A stretch of 64,000 nt of DNA from Rhodosorus marinus (Eukaryota > Rhodophyta > Stylonematophyceae > Stylonematales > Stylonemataceae): contig JAMWBK010000003.1 of NCBI GenBank assembly GCA_029953675.1, forward strand, positions 2,604,001 through 2,668,000, given 5' to 3'. Made by a program: the position numbers and the translations under genes. The notes under the pieces are model-generated. The model had not been told where the DNA came from and ran no database searches. It was given only the letters and a program-made list of their open reading frames with translations. Position 1 is the stretch's first letter; every line of letters starts with the position of its first letter. Shown here piece by piece: positions 1 through 9,966 of this stretch.

Positions 1-854
1 AAGTCCTATTGGCGCTGGAGCACATTCACAAGCTCGGGTTTATTTACAGAGATTTAAAGCCGGAAAACATTCTGCTGGACGGAAACGGGCACGTAAGGCT
101 GGCCGACTTTGGCCTCTGTAAGCACTTCAAGGAGCCGCTGCGGCTTGCAAGAACTGGGACGATCTGTGGCACTCATTCCTATGTTGCTCCGGAAATGTTG
201 ACGGAGAACTATGGCGATTCAATTGACGCGTGGGCAATGGGAGTTTTCTTGTACAACATTGTTGTTGGTCAGCCACCTTTCGTAGCAACCAACCTTACCG
301 AGGTTGAAGAAAACCTGAAGGCCGATGAGGAGATAACTTTCTACGACTCGATTATGTCCGAAAAGCTTATTGACTTTATTTCCGGGTGCGCTATATTTCC
401 CATCTCATTACGGTAACAGGGCTAGATGCAGTACACGTGTTAGTGCATCAGGTATCTCAACAGGGCGATTTTTTTTTTCGTACTGTGTATGTTATTTTGG
501 GCCTACAGACTTCTTGACAAGAAATCCTCCACGCGCTTGGGTTGCAAGGAATCCAGTCTCGCGGAGCTGAAGGAGCACGAATTCTTGGTGGACCTGAACT
601 GGAACGATGTCCTCCAGAAGACGCAGCCCACCGAAGGGCGGCTGAGAATCAAGCAATCGAAGACGGGTGAGGGGAATTCGGATCAGGGTCTCTTAAGAAA
701 CTTCGAGCCCTCCGAGTGGAGGCACGTAAAGCTGGATCCTGAGGCCCCAGATCCAACGTACGGAAGACTATGGCCTCCCTTGGGCGGGCGGGAGCTTTCC
801 GAGATGGACAACAACCTCCTTTTGGGGTTCGAATTCTCGTCGGCATCTGCATAG
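1..854 (+). CDS. AGC-family Ser/Thr protein kinase, C-terminal part (5' end outside window)
   Basis: Partial gene entering from the left edge (open frame through position 3). Exon ..385 carries the catalytic loop YRDLKPEN, the DFG motif in [10 protein letters not shown], the activation segment with [10 protein letters not shown] and helix F region [14 protein letters not shown] 123-nt intron (386-508, GTGCGC..CTACAG) is inferred because it joins DFISG to [12 protein letters not shown], the usual helix H/I sequence of AGC kinases. Exon 509-854 supplies the rest of the C-lobe and the AGC tail, ending in [12 protein letters not shown]. The order resembles S6K/SGK/PKA-like kinases, and the last residues align with the hydrophobic motif, where the usual phospho-Ser/Thr is replaced by Glu. 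The N-lobe is not in the window, so the subfamily cannot be fixed. It is followed tail-to-tail by the protease gene on the other strand. Confidence 0.88.
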
Positions 855-975
855 CCTCCCACCACAGGGCCCGACGAGCACTCGCGATACAGAATTTTGT
901 GGAAGCCAGTTTATTGGATTCCAGGAATAGATTATTTTCAATACCTTCAGCATACTGACCATATCTACAAGTGAT

Positions 976-3560
976 CTAAATCTGCGGACCCGCAGATGCT
1001 ACCTTTGAATCGAGGTCCGCCGGTTGAAGCAGCTGTGTATACAGGTTGTTATTCTTCAGCAGTTCCACGGCCTGACAGGTGTACAGGAATCACAGACGCA
1101 AGCAAATCAAAATGGCAAAGAGAGAAGCACGGCTTTTGATTAGATCCAGGATGTTGTGTATGTCCTCAAACATAAGTACTTAAAAGTAATAAAATCGTAT
1201 TCGTGTGAATCGAGGCAAGGTGTGTTTTGTCTTCTTTGAGGACTTCTCGCATACCTTGAGCACTTGCGCATCAGTCTTCGCTTCAGCAACCAGGCGAACT
1301 GACTCCGCTTGCGTCCTAGACCTTATCGAGTGTTCGAGCCTCCTACGTATTTCCGTTCCATGTCTCACAAAATCTAGTTTCATCTCCGCAGATATTGTGC
1401 TCCGTAATTGGTTCATGTGACCTCCGTCCGAGTAGCCTTCCTCTTTGAGATACTTTTCCAGCGACTCCAGTCCCAAATCTACTCGAGATTTGTACTTGAA
1501 GTCGCTATCGTCGACGAATTTTACAAAGTCCTTGTAAATGGTGTTTGTAACTACAAAATTGTCGGGCAAAGGAGCATGCAGCTATAGCAGTAGAGCAACC
1601 AGGTGCAACAAGAGAAAAAAAAAAAGGCTCGCGTACGTCAGCTCTTCATGAAAGGTCTATTGATAGAGGCCGACGGACAAGAATCGGCGAGAAAAGGAAT
1701 CCGCTACTTACATTGGCGGCATAGTCATTTGCAAAGTAGAAGAACAGCCCCTTCTCAATCAGTGATGCCTCGAGTTCACTTAGTTGTGAGGCAGGGGCCA
1801 CAAAGTCAACATCAATTCCCCCACCGTCTTTGACAGATCGACCGTGAAGTGTACGAAACTCCTGCGAATCAAGGGGAATACAATGAGCTTTCCGCTCCTA
1901 CATTGCAGAGAATTCATCCCCTCAACGGCAACGCCGAAAACAACTTACCAGTCTGTCCGCGTCCAACCTTTCCTTGGCCACGAGCGTACCGTTATCTGAC
2001 GAATAGTTTAGGGCCTGGATACACCGCCCGCTGGGCGTGTAGTACCGTCCAACGGTGTACCTTAAAGCTGTTCTGTAAGGAAGACTCTGAATGTTCTGAA
2101 TAAGGCCTTTTCCGAACGTCTTCGTCCCAATCACAAGACCGACATCGAGATCCTGTACGGCTCCCGCGACGATCTCAGCCGCCGAGGCTGTCTGTCCATT
2201 TACTAGAATAGCAAGTTTGACGTTTTCTACGTAGAAATAGAAGAAGGTCAGGTCAGTTTTGCTTCGGATCAGGAAAAAAAAAAGGGCGAGAAAGCAACTC
2301 ATGAAATGCACAACGAGGCTATCTGATTGTATGCGGGTAGCATCGAAGTGGACGTCAAGGATTCAAAAGCTCCGACAAGAGCTTTGCAAAAAAAAAAAAA
2401 AATCTCGAATTGTGTACGAGTCGAAGCTCACCAGGGAGCGCCGGTTGCCTTGAGCTTGTATAGGTCTCCGTGTCAGAAACCTCACGGCCTTTGGTTGTGA
2501 CGATCAGGGAGTCCTTTGGAACGAGTGTTTCAGCAACCTCGACTGCAGAATTTAGGAGCCCTCCCGGGTTTCCTCTCAGGTCCAGCACAAGACCCGTCAA
2601 CTTGGTCTCGTTCGAGACCTTGGCGATAGCTCTACGAAGCTCCGAGGCCGCGTCCTTGGCGAACGACTGGAGTTTGATGTACCCAATTCCATCCCTTGCA
2701 TCTACGATTGTCGCGACAGGAACGTCACGTATGCTGACAAACCTTCTGTCAAGCTTGAACGTGATCCCAGAGCTTGTACCCTGCCGAGATACTTCGAGAT
2801 TGACGGATGTCCCAGGTGGACCTCGTAGCATGTTAGTAACTTCTTCGATGTTGCGTCCTCTGACGTCTACGTCATTCACGCGGTCAATATAGTCCCCGGG
2901 CCTCACTCCCTCGTCGAATGCGTATCCTTCGAACGCGGACATTACAACAAGGCGGTCCGGATCCCGCAAATCTTGAGCCAGGCCAAGACCAACCCCTCCG
3001 TATTTACCGTTGGCTTTTACGTTCATCTCTCTCGCTTGAAGATTGTTCTCAAACTGTGTGTACGGATCCAATGAGCTCAGCATGGCTTGCATGCCCGTTT
3101 CAAACAGCTTTTCTTCATCCACCGGTTCTACATAGTTGCTCGTTATATCCTGGAAAATAATGTCAAAGAGTGCGACTTTTTCACGCACGGATTCTCCAAC
3201 AGCCGCCCCATCTGGTACGAGCAGAATGGCCCCTGTAAGGAGCAGACCGGAAACCAGACCAGAGAAGAACAAAACCGGGCCCTTTGTGCAGAATTTGGTG
3301 ACCGCGATCCCCACAGACTTCAGAAACGATAGCGCTATTCCAACAGCCTGCTGCAAGCGGCTTTTCTTGCCTTCTCTTCCGTCCGCTTTCTCCTCATCCC
3401 GCCCGTCTGCCCGGGGATCACAATTCAATATGACCAGTGAGGGTTTCCCTTGTTCACTTTTCCCCCTAGGGCAATGCCGAGGTCGTCGTCCGTTCAAACA
3501 GATGGTCCTACCACTCGCTGTTGCATTTTCAACCGCGTTAACCCCGACCACGAACGCCAT
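976..3560 (-). CDS. C-terminal processing protease (CtpA-like, S41 family), plastid type
   Basis: Serine endopeptidase of the carboxyl-terminal processing family; plant and algal members trim the D1 protein of photosystem II in the thylakoid lumen. Exons (minus strand) 3560-2432, 2226-1949, 1861-1712, 1581-1255, 1071-976; all introns are GT-AG and phases fit, giving 659 aa. The first in-frame ATG is at 3560; the frame opens upstream only to a TTG. The N-terminus looks like a transit peptide, followed by a hydrophobic segment (GPVLFFSGLVSGLLLTGAIL). A PDZ domain (GGVGLGL..PGDYIDRVN) is followed by the catalytic core. Ser391 in NGQTASAAEI, Lys416 in KTFGKGLIQ and Gln420 reproduce the S-x24-K-x3-Q spacing of CtpA. 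The core ends in KDGGGIDVDF, followed by a longer C-terminal extension than in cyanobacterial CtpA. Substrate assignment is by family only. Confidence 0.88.
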
Positions 3561-4440
3561 CCCAACCTTTACGAGAAGGAAAAGCAAAACTTCAACCCAA
3601 GCCCAAAGAAAAGGGAAGCTACGCTCCACCCGCCTCTCCAAGAAACAAGAAAATTCCGTTCCAATTCCTGCTCTACTCTGTCATCATGCTTTTACTAAAC
3701 CTCCCCGGTCACCCAACGCATCAAAAGAAACAAACACCCTCTCTCCTCACGCCACAAAGCTCAAAACCCTTCCGCCAAATCCCACCCACCTTCCCCTCTC
3801 CCCCCCTCGCAGAAACCCAGCCAAGCCAGGACAATCACATCCAGAACAATCAATTCCTCCCTCTACCCTTCCCCCCCCCCAAACACCCCCGCCAACCCTC
3901 CTCAAACCCTCCTTCCCCTCCAGTAACTCTCTAGAAAACTCCCACACTTTCTAAAACCCATCACGATCCATTCAAAATCGCCATTTTCTCCACTAGAACC
4001 TCACATTTTACCCTAAAAGCGAATGGATCGATTAGATGAAATGTTTTGGCCCCATCTTCCTCAGCCACAAGAAATTCCCTTTTTCAATCTCATCGCAGTT
4101 TTGCCTTTCGGAGATGACATCGTATCAAAAATAAACACCAAACATGAAAAAAGTGGGTCACAACCGAACAATATAGAAAAATCCTTGACCATTAAATAAC
4201 ATATGAAAAGTCTTATATTTGACGAAGAAACGGCGAGATATTGACTTATTATATATATATATACAAGAAGTGATAATTTTTGTCAACATATTTAATAAAT
4301 TCAGCACTGTTTATCGTATTTTATGATGCGGGGAAAACAGCGGTGAGGGGGTGAGACGTCTAGATCCCGAACATTGAGGGATCTGCGTTTTTTTTGTGGG
4401 GGAGGGGAGGGGGTGGTTGGTTTTTCTTCACCTTTTACAA
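3561..4440. other. Gene-free stretch, C-rich then AT-rich
   Basis: Directly upstream of the protease ATG is a pyrimidine/C-rich tract (about 3690-3960) that would be G-rich on the protease's coding strand, so it may be its promoter or 5' UTR. It then becomes AT-rich with a (TA)n run near 4250-4262. Long frames here (for example on the plus strand through 3954) come from base composition and antisense shadow. I see no gene. Confidence 0.5.
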
Positions 4441-5438
4441 CTTTTATTTTTGGTGGTTCAGATCTAGACGCCGTTTAGGAGCCGGTAAGTGGGTGTCCCA
4501 CACGGACGAAATCACTCTTATGATGAGGTTCTGACTTGAACGACGCTGACCTGCGGATTTCTGCTGTGGTAAAGACTTTCGTTTCCCTTCGGATTGAAAG
4601 GACTGTGTGGCGAGGGGATAGTCGCATATTCGGCTGAAAATCCATCCCACGCCCCCCCCGGCCGGGGCTTTTCACTTTTTGCGAAAATCATCTCAATGGT
4701 TCAGATCCATGCATTGTGGTGATGCTTTTGGTGCGCGACAGCAAAGTCGCTTTTTGATGACGCTCTAACTTAACGCTGAACTGCAGGTGTCGGCGATAGA
4801 ACCCCAGCTTCGCTCCTTTGTGATTGAATCGTCTACGCTCGTGGATCGTGAGGGTGAGCCGCCATCGCTGCGGGCTGCTTCCCTGGAGGAGCGCGGGCTC
4901 CTCCACTGGACAACACAACCCAATTGCTTGATTTGGTCGAGCAATGCTGCATTGTTTCTTAAGTCTTTCGGGGTCGCTTGTCCTGGGTGTCCTCGTTCGC
5001 ACTTCTCTCCGTTTGCTGGATAGTTGGCGGTCTAGAGAGAGTTGGGAACGTAGGTCTCGAATCCGCGTCTAAAGGTCAATCTCTCTTTTTGGTTCTGAGA
5101 GTGATCCACCCGTTGCTTCTCCATAAGGTCCGGTCCAATCAACTAGAGTGCGTGCGGAACGTACGCTTGCAATCCGCATCTAAGGTTCAATCCGGGATCC
5201 ATCCGTTACCTCTCCATAAGGTCAGGCTCAGTGAAGCAGTCACGCGGGGCATTTCGCATGGACTGGGGTCCCAGGTGCCTGGTAGTGCCTGGTACTCTTC
5301 TTGAAGGATTTCATGGTTTCGCGGGCGATCCTTGATACCTCAAAAGACTGGGATTCACTCTCCTCTGGCCAGTTGGCTCTGAGTAAAAACGATTCGCTCA
5401 TCCTGTTGAATATGCTGATCGAGTATGACGAAAATGAA
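4441..5438. repeat. Degenerate short repeats at the left flank of the transposon composite
   Basis: Two diverged units of roughly 110 bp lie at about 5040-5145 and 5150-5240: both run GGAACGTA(G/C), then AATCCGC(G/A)TCTAA, a CAATC, ATCCA, CGTT, and CTCCATAAGGTC. An older, weaker pair sharing GGTTCAGATC and a GCTGA(A/C)CTGC core is at 4455-4580 and 4695-4790. No protein is supported. They may be remnants of a transposon flank. Confidence 0.5.
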
Positions 5439-5872
5439 TTGGACCGGAAGCATCCAAGCATCCAATTACACACACAAGTGGGAAGAGAGGGAATTGGATC
5501 TCATCCCGTTTAAGGGTCGAACGGTCCTAAAGTGGGAAGAGTGCGTATTGGATCTGGGGAATGAACACTCACCTAGAACATGGGGACCTGAAATAGTATC
5601 ATCAGAGGTAGCAGGTGTTCTTGATAGGCCTATATTGCATAGCGTAGTATGAAATCGTATCCGATATCGTGGATGCTATTTTTGGTTGTGTTCTTAACGA
5701 CACATCGAAGGGTAACCTAGATCTAGATTTAGACTTAGGTTAGCATAATATCGAAGACTAGCTTCGGTATTTAAACGGGAGTTGAACGTGGTAGTAGAAG
5801 GGTAACTTGAAGTAAAGATGACGAAGGTCCAAGGTTCTCCAGGAAGACATCGGTCTGAACTTTGCGGCAACA
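5439..5872 (+). repeat. 5' LTR of a Ty1-copia-type retrotransposon
   Basis: The segment starts TTGGACCGGAAGC and ends GGCAACA just before a primer-binding site. Its first ~225 bp recur in inverted orientation at 9735-9966, where the sequence directly follows a polypurine tract and starts TGTTGGACC. Both features identify it as an LTR of about 435 bp. The left copy has lost the initial TG. Confidence 0.75.
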
Positions 5873-5892
5873 ATTGGGTTATGAGCCCATAG
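5873..5892 (+). promoter_or_regulatory. Primer-binding site resembling the initiator-Met tRNA anticodon arm
   Basis: GGGTTATGAGCCC at 5876-5888 lies immediately after the LTR end. It is complementary to the anticodon stem-loop of an initiator tRNA-Met (CAU inside GGGCUCAUAACCC). Priming from the internal part of tRNAi-Met, a half-tRNA primer, is known for Drosophila copia and relatives. That this site serves as primer is inference from position and sequence. Confidence 0.65.
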
Positions 5893-5912
5893 ATCAAGAC
5901 TAGGATACCAAG

Positions 5913-6670
5913 ATGATTTCTGATGAACGGCAGTTGATTCCAAAGCTGACCGAGGTAAACTATCCGGAATGGGCTTTCCGGATAAAGAGGGCTGCGGAAG
6001 AAGCGAGGTACAGCGGTCCTGTAGGCTCTGACAAAAAGAGAAGAGCACGGCGCTGGTACGGAGAGCAGTGATTCAGCATTAAATTTGATGGTCGAGTCGA
6101 TGGGGACTCAGTATATCGACTGCGCGATGAGATGCGACGACCACGCATGGAAAATATGGACGGAATTAGAAAAGGTTCTCAGATCCACAAGGGTTGAGAA
6201 CAAATTCCGCCTTCTCGATTCTTCAGTTCTTTCGAAATGGATCCCGAGTTGGGGATGAGAGAAAACATCAAGTTCAACCGCATCAGAATGGAGCTGAAGC
6301 TTCTTGGGGACGATGTCAACGATACACACGCGATGTATCGTTTGCTGAAAAGTCTCCCGACGGATTACGCAATTTTTGCGAACATCCAACAAAACCAGAA
6401 GGAGAGTCCATCACTCGCTGTGGTCATAGAAAAGCTTCTTGCAGAGGAGCAAAGCAGAGCACATCGAAAAGGAGACATCGATAGGAAGCCCGAGGTGACG
6501 GCTACGTCAGCGAACAGAGTCGCAAGAAAATCCGGTAAATGTCACTACTGCGGGAAGACAGGGCATCGGAAGAATGAGTGTCGGACGAGGCACCGGGACA
6601 ATGTGGCAAAACGGGGTCAAAGAGAAGCAATGACCGCCGAAGGCCGGGGATCGCTAAAGATCCCCGGGGG
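5913..6670 (+). pseudogene. Ty1-copia Gag, frameshifted
   Basis: The ATG at 5913 opens with KLTEVNYPEWAFRIKR, the typical start of copia-type Gag (UBN2-like), and breaks after about 50 codons. A second frame from 6237 carries the later Gag part (LKLLGDDVNDTHAMYRLLKSLP) and a CCHC zinc knuckle CHYCGKTGHRKNEC near 6540-6583. At least one frameshift lies between the two, so no intact Gag is made. Only the fragments are described here. Confidence 0.75.
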
Positions 6671-7087
6671 GGTTAGCGAGCTGGTTGGTAGACTCCGGGG
6701 CGAGTCACCACATGACCCCAGAAAGGGATTATTTCACGAAGCTGAATAAAATTGAACCACTGAGCATCCGCACAGCAAATGGTGCTGAATACACGGCGTT
6801 TAAGAGGCAGGTTCAGTCCGCGTAAAGATGATGGGGGTCGAGTACGAGATCCAGAACGTGCTCTACGCTCCATGGGCAACGGGCAATATCTTGTTGGTAA
6901 CGGTACTGACGAAGAAGGAATATGTGGTTCGGTTTAATCCAAATATTGAGATTTACAGAGCACGCGATAACTGTTTAGTTGCACGAGGGACCCCTGACGG
7001 ACGAATCAGAGTTCAGGATGTCTCGGAAAATAGTTACGGCTATGTAACCGTAAACTTTACTGGGCAGCTGCCTACTGCAGCGTATCA
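6671..7087 (+). pseudogene. Ty1-copia aspartic protease fragment
   Basis: After the Gag knuckle the +3 frame reads LVDSGASHHMTP, with the catalytic DSG triplet at 6691-6699, followed by a stop at about 6823. A second frame from 6828 continues with MMGVEYEIQNVLYAPWATGNIL, the usual downstream part of copia protease. Homology to the inverted copy at 9454-9735 begins around 6768 and ends near 7050, where non-LTR retrotransposon sequence begins. Non-functional. Confidence 0.75.
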
Positions 7088-9247
7088 CTAGTGCTACTAC
7101 TATGTAGGGAAAAGCTTACGTTAACCCCGCTACCGGGGTCTCATGCTACGTTCGAAAGAAAAAACAGGGACCAGTGGATTCGCCAACTGGTCCACTCGGA
7201 GAGCGCCTATCGCTGTCTCCGCGTTCCCCTGCCATAATTTCCGGTTGATCTGCGATCTTACATCGCTCTGTTCTAGGCTCCGGTGCAACAAATGCTTGCA
7301 GCTGTCGCGCAGAAACTCCTGTGCCATCTGTCCCGTCCGCCCAAATGTTTCTATTGCAATTGGGATGAACTTGTCATCCGGGTGTTCTATCGTCATCGCC
7401 TCCTTGTAGTGCGCTTTCTTCCACCTCTCTGCACATCTTGCTGCATATCCGTTCTCCCCCTCACTACGCCTCAGATACTTCCCTTGCAGAGGAGACACAA
7501 CCGTCACGTCCAGCGCATACCGTTGAAATGTCCTCGGATGCGTAGCAATGATGTCTGGCCGTAGCCCGTAGTTTTCAAAGTACCTCTCTGGCTCCTGCTC
7601 GATGTCCAGAAAGTTCCACCTGTTCAGCCACCTTGCGATCTCTGTGCATATCTCGTCATGCCTACGTTGCCAGAGGCCAGTCGACGCGGGGCAATGATGA
7701 AAGCGTTGTACTCCGTTTGCACCGTGTTTACCACTGCATCGAGTACACTTTTCCGTCGTCCGCAGCCCCGGAATCGGTAGCCCCAGTAGTTGTAGGATAT
7801 TCACGTGCATTTCCGTCGAGCTCAGCTTTTTCGGCTCCAACGTCGGCAGTTCTCGCAACCAGACTCCCGATCCAGAACCCGCCGCGGGCCTGATTCGAGC
7901 ACGATGTTCGCCGAAGATGCGCGGATTGTTAACCAGGCGTTGGAACACGGAATGGTGTGCCTCCCGAGAGAGAGCTTGTTGTGTAGAACCATTATTCCAA
8001 TCGCCACAGTCTTCTGGGGCGTCTGCTGGGGGGTTTTCCTTCGTCTGCTGCAGGGTGACAAGTCTTCTGATTCGGGGCGGAGTTTCCGGTCACAGCCTGC
8101 TTTGTATCGCTCGAGCAGATGATCGTATCTGGTCTGTGAGTTGTTCTGTGGACCAGTGTAGTCGTGTCGCGGTGTTCGTAGCGGGAGTTCTGTCTGTATA
8201 GACCTGCCTCTGCAGCTCAGCGATGTAAGGCCAGTCGCTTGGATTGCTTCGAAAGGTATTTGTCCAAGCCGAGTAGTATGCGATAGGCTGGATACGCCGT
8301 CGAGTAGCGAACCCCAATCCCCCCCAAGGGCAAGGCAGCGCAATCCGTTCCCACACGTGTCCTAGGTGCTCATCGTCCTCCATGGCAGAGGTAGCAAGGC
8401 CTCCGAGCAAGGTTTCCAAGTGATATCTGGTCATGGTATCCGCCTCCCGTGCCAGACTGCGTCCGAACGGGTAGGATAAGCATCGTAGAAGATAATCTAG
8501 GCGCGTTTCAGCGCAGTACCTGAACAATGCGACCCGTGCGTTAAGTTCATGTTGCGGTAGCTGTGCTATTTCCTTGATGAGCCTTTCGTGCTTATTTTGA
8601 AGCGCACGGCACTCGTGTTCGATATATTGCCGGTTTCCTAGCGGGGTCGAATGGATAGTGACGCCTTCTCGGGTAACATGTACGCCAGGTATCTCGCGAT
8701 TGATGACTCGCGCCGTCGTCAGGGCTCGGCCGAATAGCGTGCATTTGTTGAGTTGCAGGCGGGCCCCAAGAGCTGGGAGCATAGCTCGGCTCCAGGCTAG
8801 TGCTTGTTTCAATTCCTGCAAGGGTCCCACGATCGTAATACCGTCATGGATAGCGACAATCGTTAGATCGGAGAACTTTGTTCGCAGAGCCTTTAGGATC
8901 GGGGCGAGGGCTAGTGCATGTAGCACCGGCCCAAGAGGGTCACACTGTTGTACTCCCGTAGCTGCTTGGAGCGTCAGTCGTGAGTGCTCCGTTTGGTTCT
9001 CTCCAGGTACAGAGCGCCAGCCGCAAAGCGTTGGCGAGTCCACTGCGTCGCTTCCGTAGCCAAGTCTGTAAACCGTCGCAAACTCCGGAAAGTGCCGGTA
9101 AACGAGTTTCTTGGCGAGGCGTCGATCAATCCTGTTGAATGCATTCTCGAGGTCAAGTCTAAGTACCACCGCGTCTGGTTCACATAACCGATGGGCCTGG
9201 ATCGCGTGAAGTGAGCGTTCGCATCCGCCACTGACTCCGATCCCTAG
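7051..9247 (-). pseudogene. R2-like (restriction-like-endonuclease) non-LTR retrotransposon fragment
   Basis: Read on the minus strand from 9247 to 7130. An RT domain begins inside the palm/fingers (GVSGGCERSLHAIQ, then VVLRLDLENAFNRIDRR, then TGVQQCDPLGPVLHALAL), so the 5' end is missing. The usual catalytic YxDD site reads AIHDGITIVG. The frame breaks near 8090 (minus frames ending 8090 and 7822), then reopens at about 7948 with a Cys/His cluster (CTRCSGKHGANGVQRFHHCP) and a PD-(D/E)xK-like endonuclease motif RPDIIATHP..YALDVTV. RT followed by CCHC and an RLE domain is the architecture of R2/NeSL/CRE-type elements. Beyond the stop at 7130 there is a short tail without poly(A), joining copia sequence near 7050. 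Truncated, frameshifted and probably inactive. Confidence 0.8.
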
Positions 9248-9453
9248 CCAAATACGAGGGGGTAGACAACACACTGATGGATTGGAACCGCAGATTGGGA
9301 CGTGTTGGGAAGGATGTCCTAAGGAAATGATCAATGCGGGAGTACTTTCCATCAACGGATACTTCGCAGGATGAAGCCTGTGACCTTTGTCAAGCGCCAC
9401 GGATGATGCACAAGACGCATCCATCAGTGTGTTGTCTACCCCCTCGTATTTGG
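9248..9453. repeat. 33-bp perfect inverted repeat at the R2-like/copia junction
   Basis: The 33 bases at 9248-9280 (starting CCAAATACGAGGGGG) are the exact reverse complement of 9421-9453. The 140-bp spacer 9281-9420 matches nothing else I can find in the window. The repeat sits exactly where the non-LTR RT sequence stops and copia protease sequence begins, so it marks a rearrangement breakpoint. Confidence 0.9.
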
Positions 9454-9735
9454 TTACATAGCCGTAACTATTTTCCGGGACGTCCTGAACTCTGATTCGT
9501 CCGTCAGGGGTCCCTCGTGCAACTAAACAGTTATCGCGTGCTCTGTAAATCTCAATATTTGGATTAAACCGAACCGCATATTCCTTCTTCGTCAGTACCC
9601 TTACCGACAAGATATTTCCCGTTGCCCATGGAGCGTAGAGCACGTTCTGGATCTCGTACTCGACCCCCATCATCTTTACGCAGACTGAACCTGCCTCTTC
9701 CGCCATGCATTCAGCACCATTTGCTGTGCGGGTCC
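9454..9735 (-). pseudogene. Inverted second copy of the copia protease fragment
   Basis: On the minus strand this encodes RTANGAE..VKMMGVEYEIQNVLYAPWATG and continues to GRIRVQDVPENSYGYVT, nearly identical to the plus-strand fragment at 6768-7050. It is fused directly to the truncated LTR (9735-9966) without the PBS or Gag, so a deletion or template switch joined the two. Confidence 0.8.
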
Positions 9736-9966
9736 TCATCGGATACGATTTCATACTATACTACGCAATATAGGCCTATCAAGAACACCTGCTACCTCTG
9801 ACGATACTATTTCAGGTCCCCATGATCTAGGTGAGTGTTCAGTCCCCAGATCCAAGGCGCACTCTTCCCACTTGAGGACCGTTCGACCCTTAAACGGGAT
9901 GAGATCCAATTCCCTCTCTTCTCACTTGTGTGTGTAATTGGATGCTTGGATGCTTCCGGTCCAACA
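9735..9966 (-). repeat. Truncated 3' LTR of the inverted copia element
   Basis: On the minus strand it starts TGTTGGACCGGAAGC right after a polypurine tract (GAGGGGGAGGA, plus-strand 9968-9977 as its complement). It matches the first ~225 bp of the LTR at 5439 and stops at GAAATCGTATCCGAT, where protease sequence is joined. Confidence 0.75.

Noticed and set aside
3136-3954. 272-codon plus-strand frame
   Set aside because: Antisense to the protease exon 1 and then a C-rich tract; Pro/Ser/Thr-rich and without motifs. A shadow of the protease gene.
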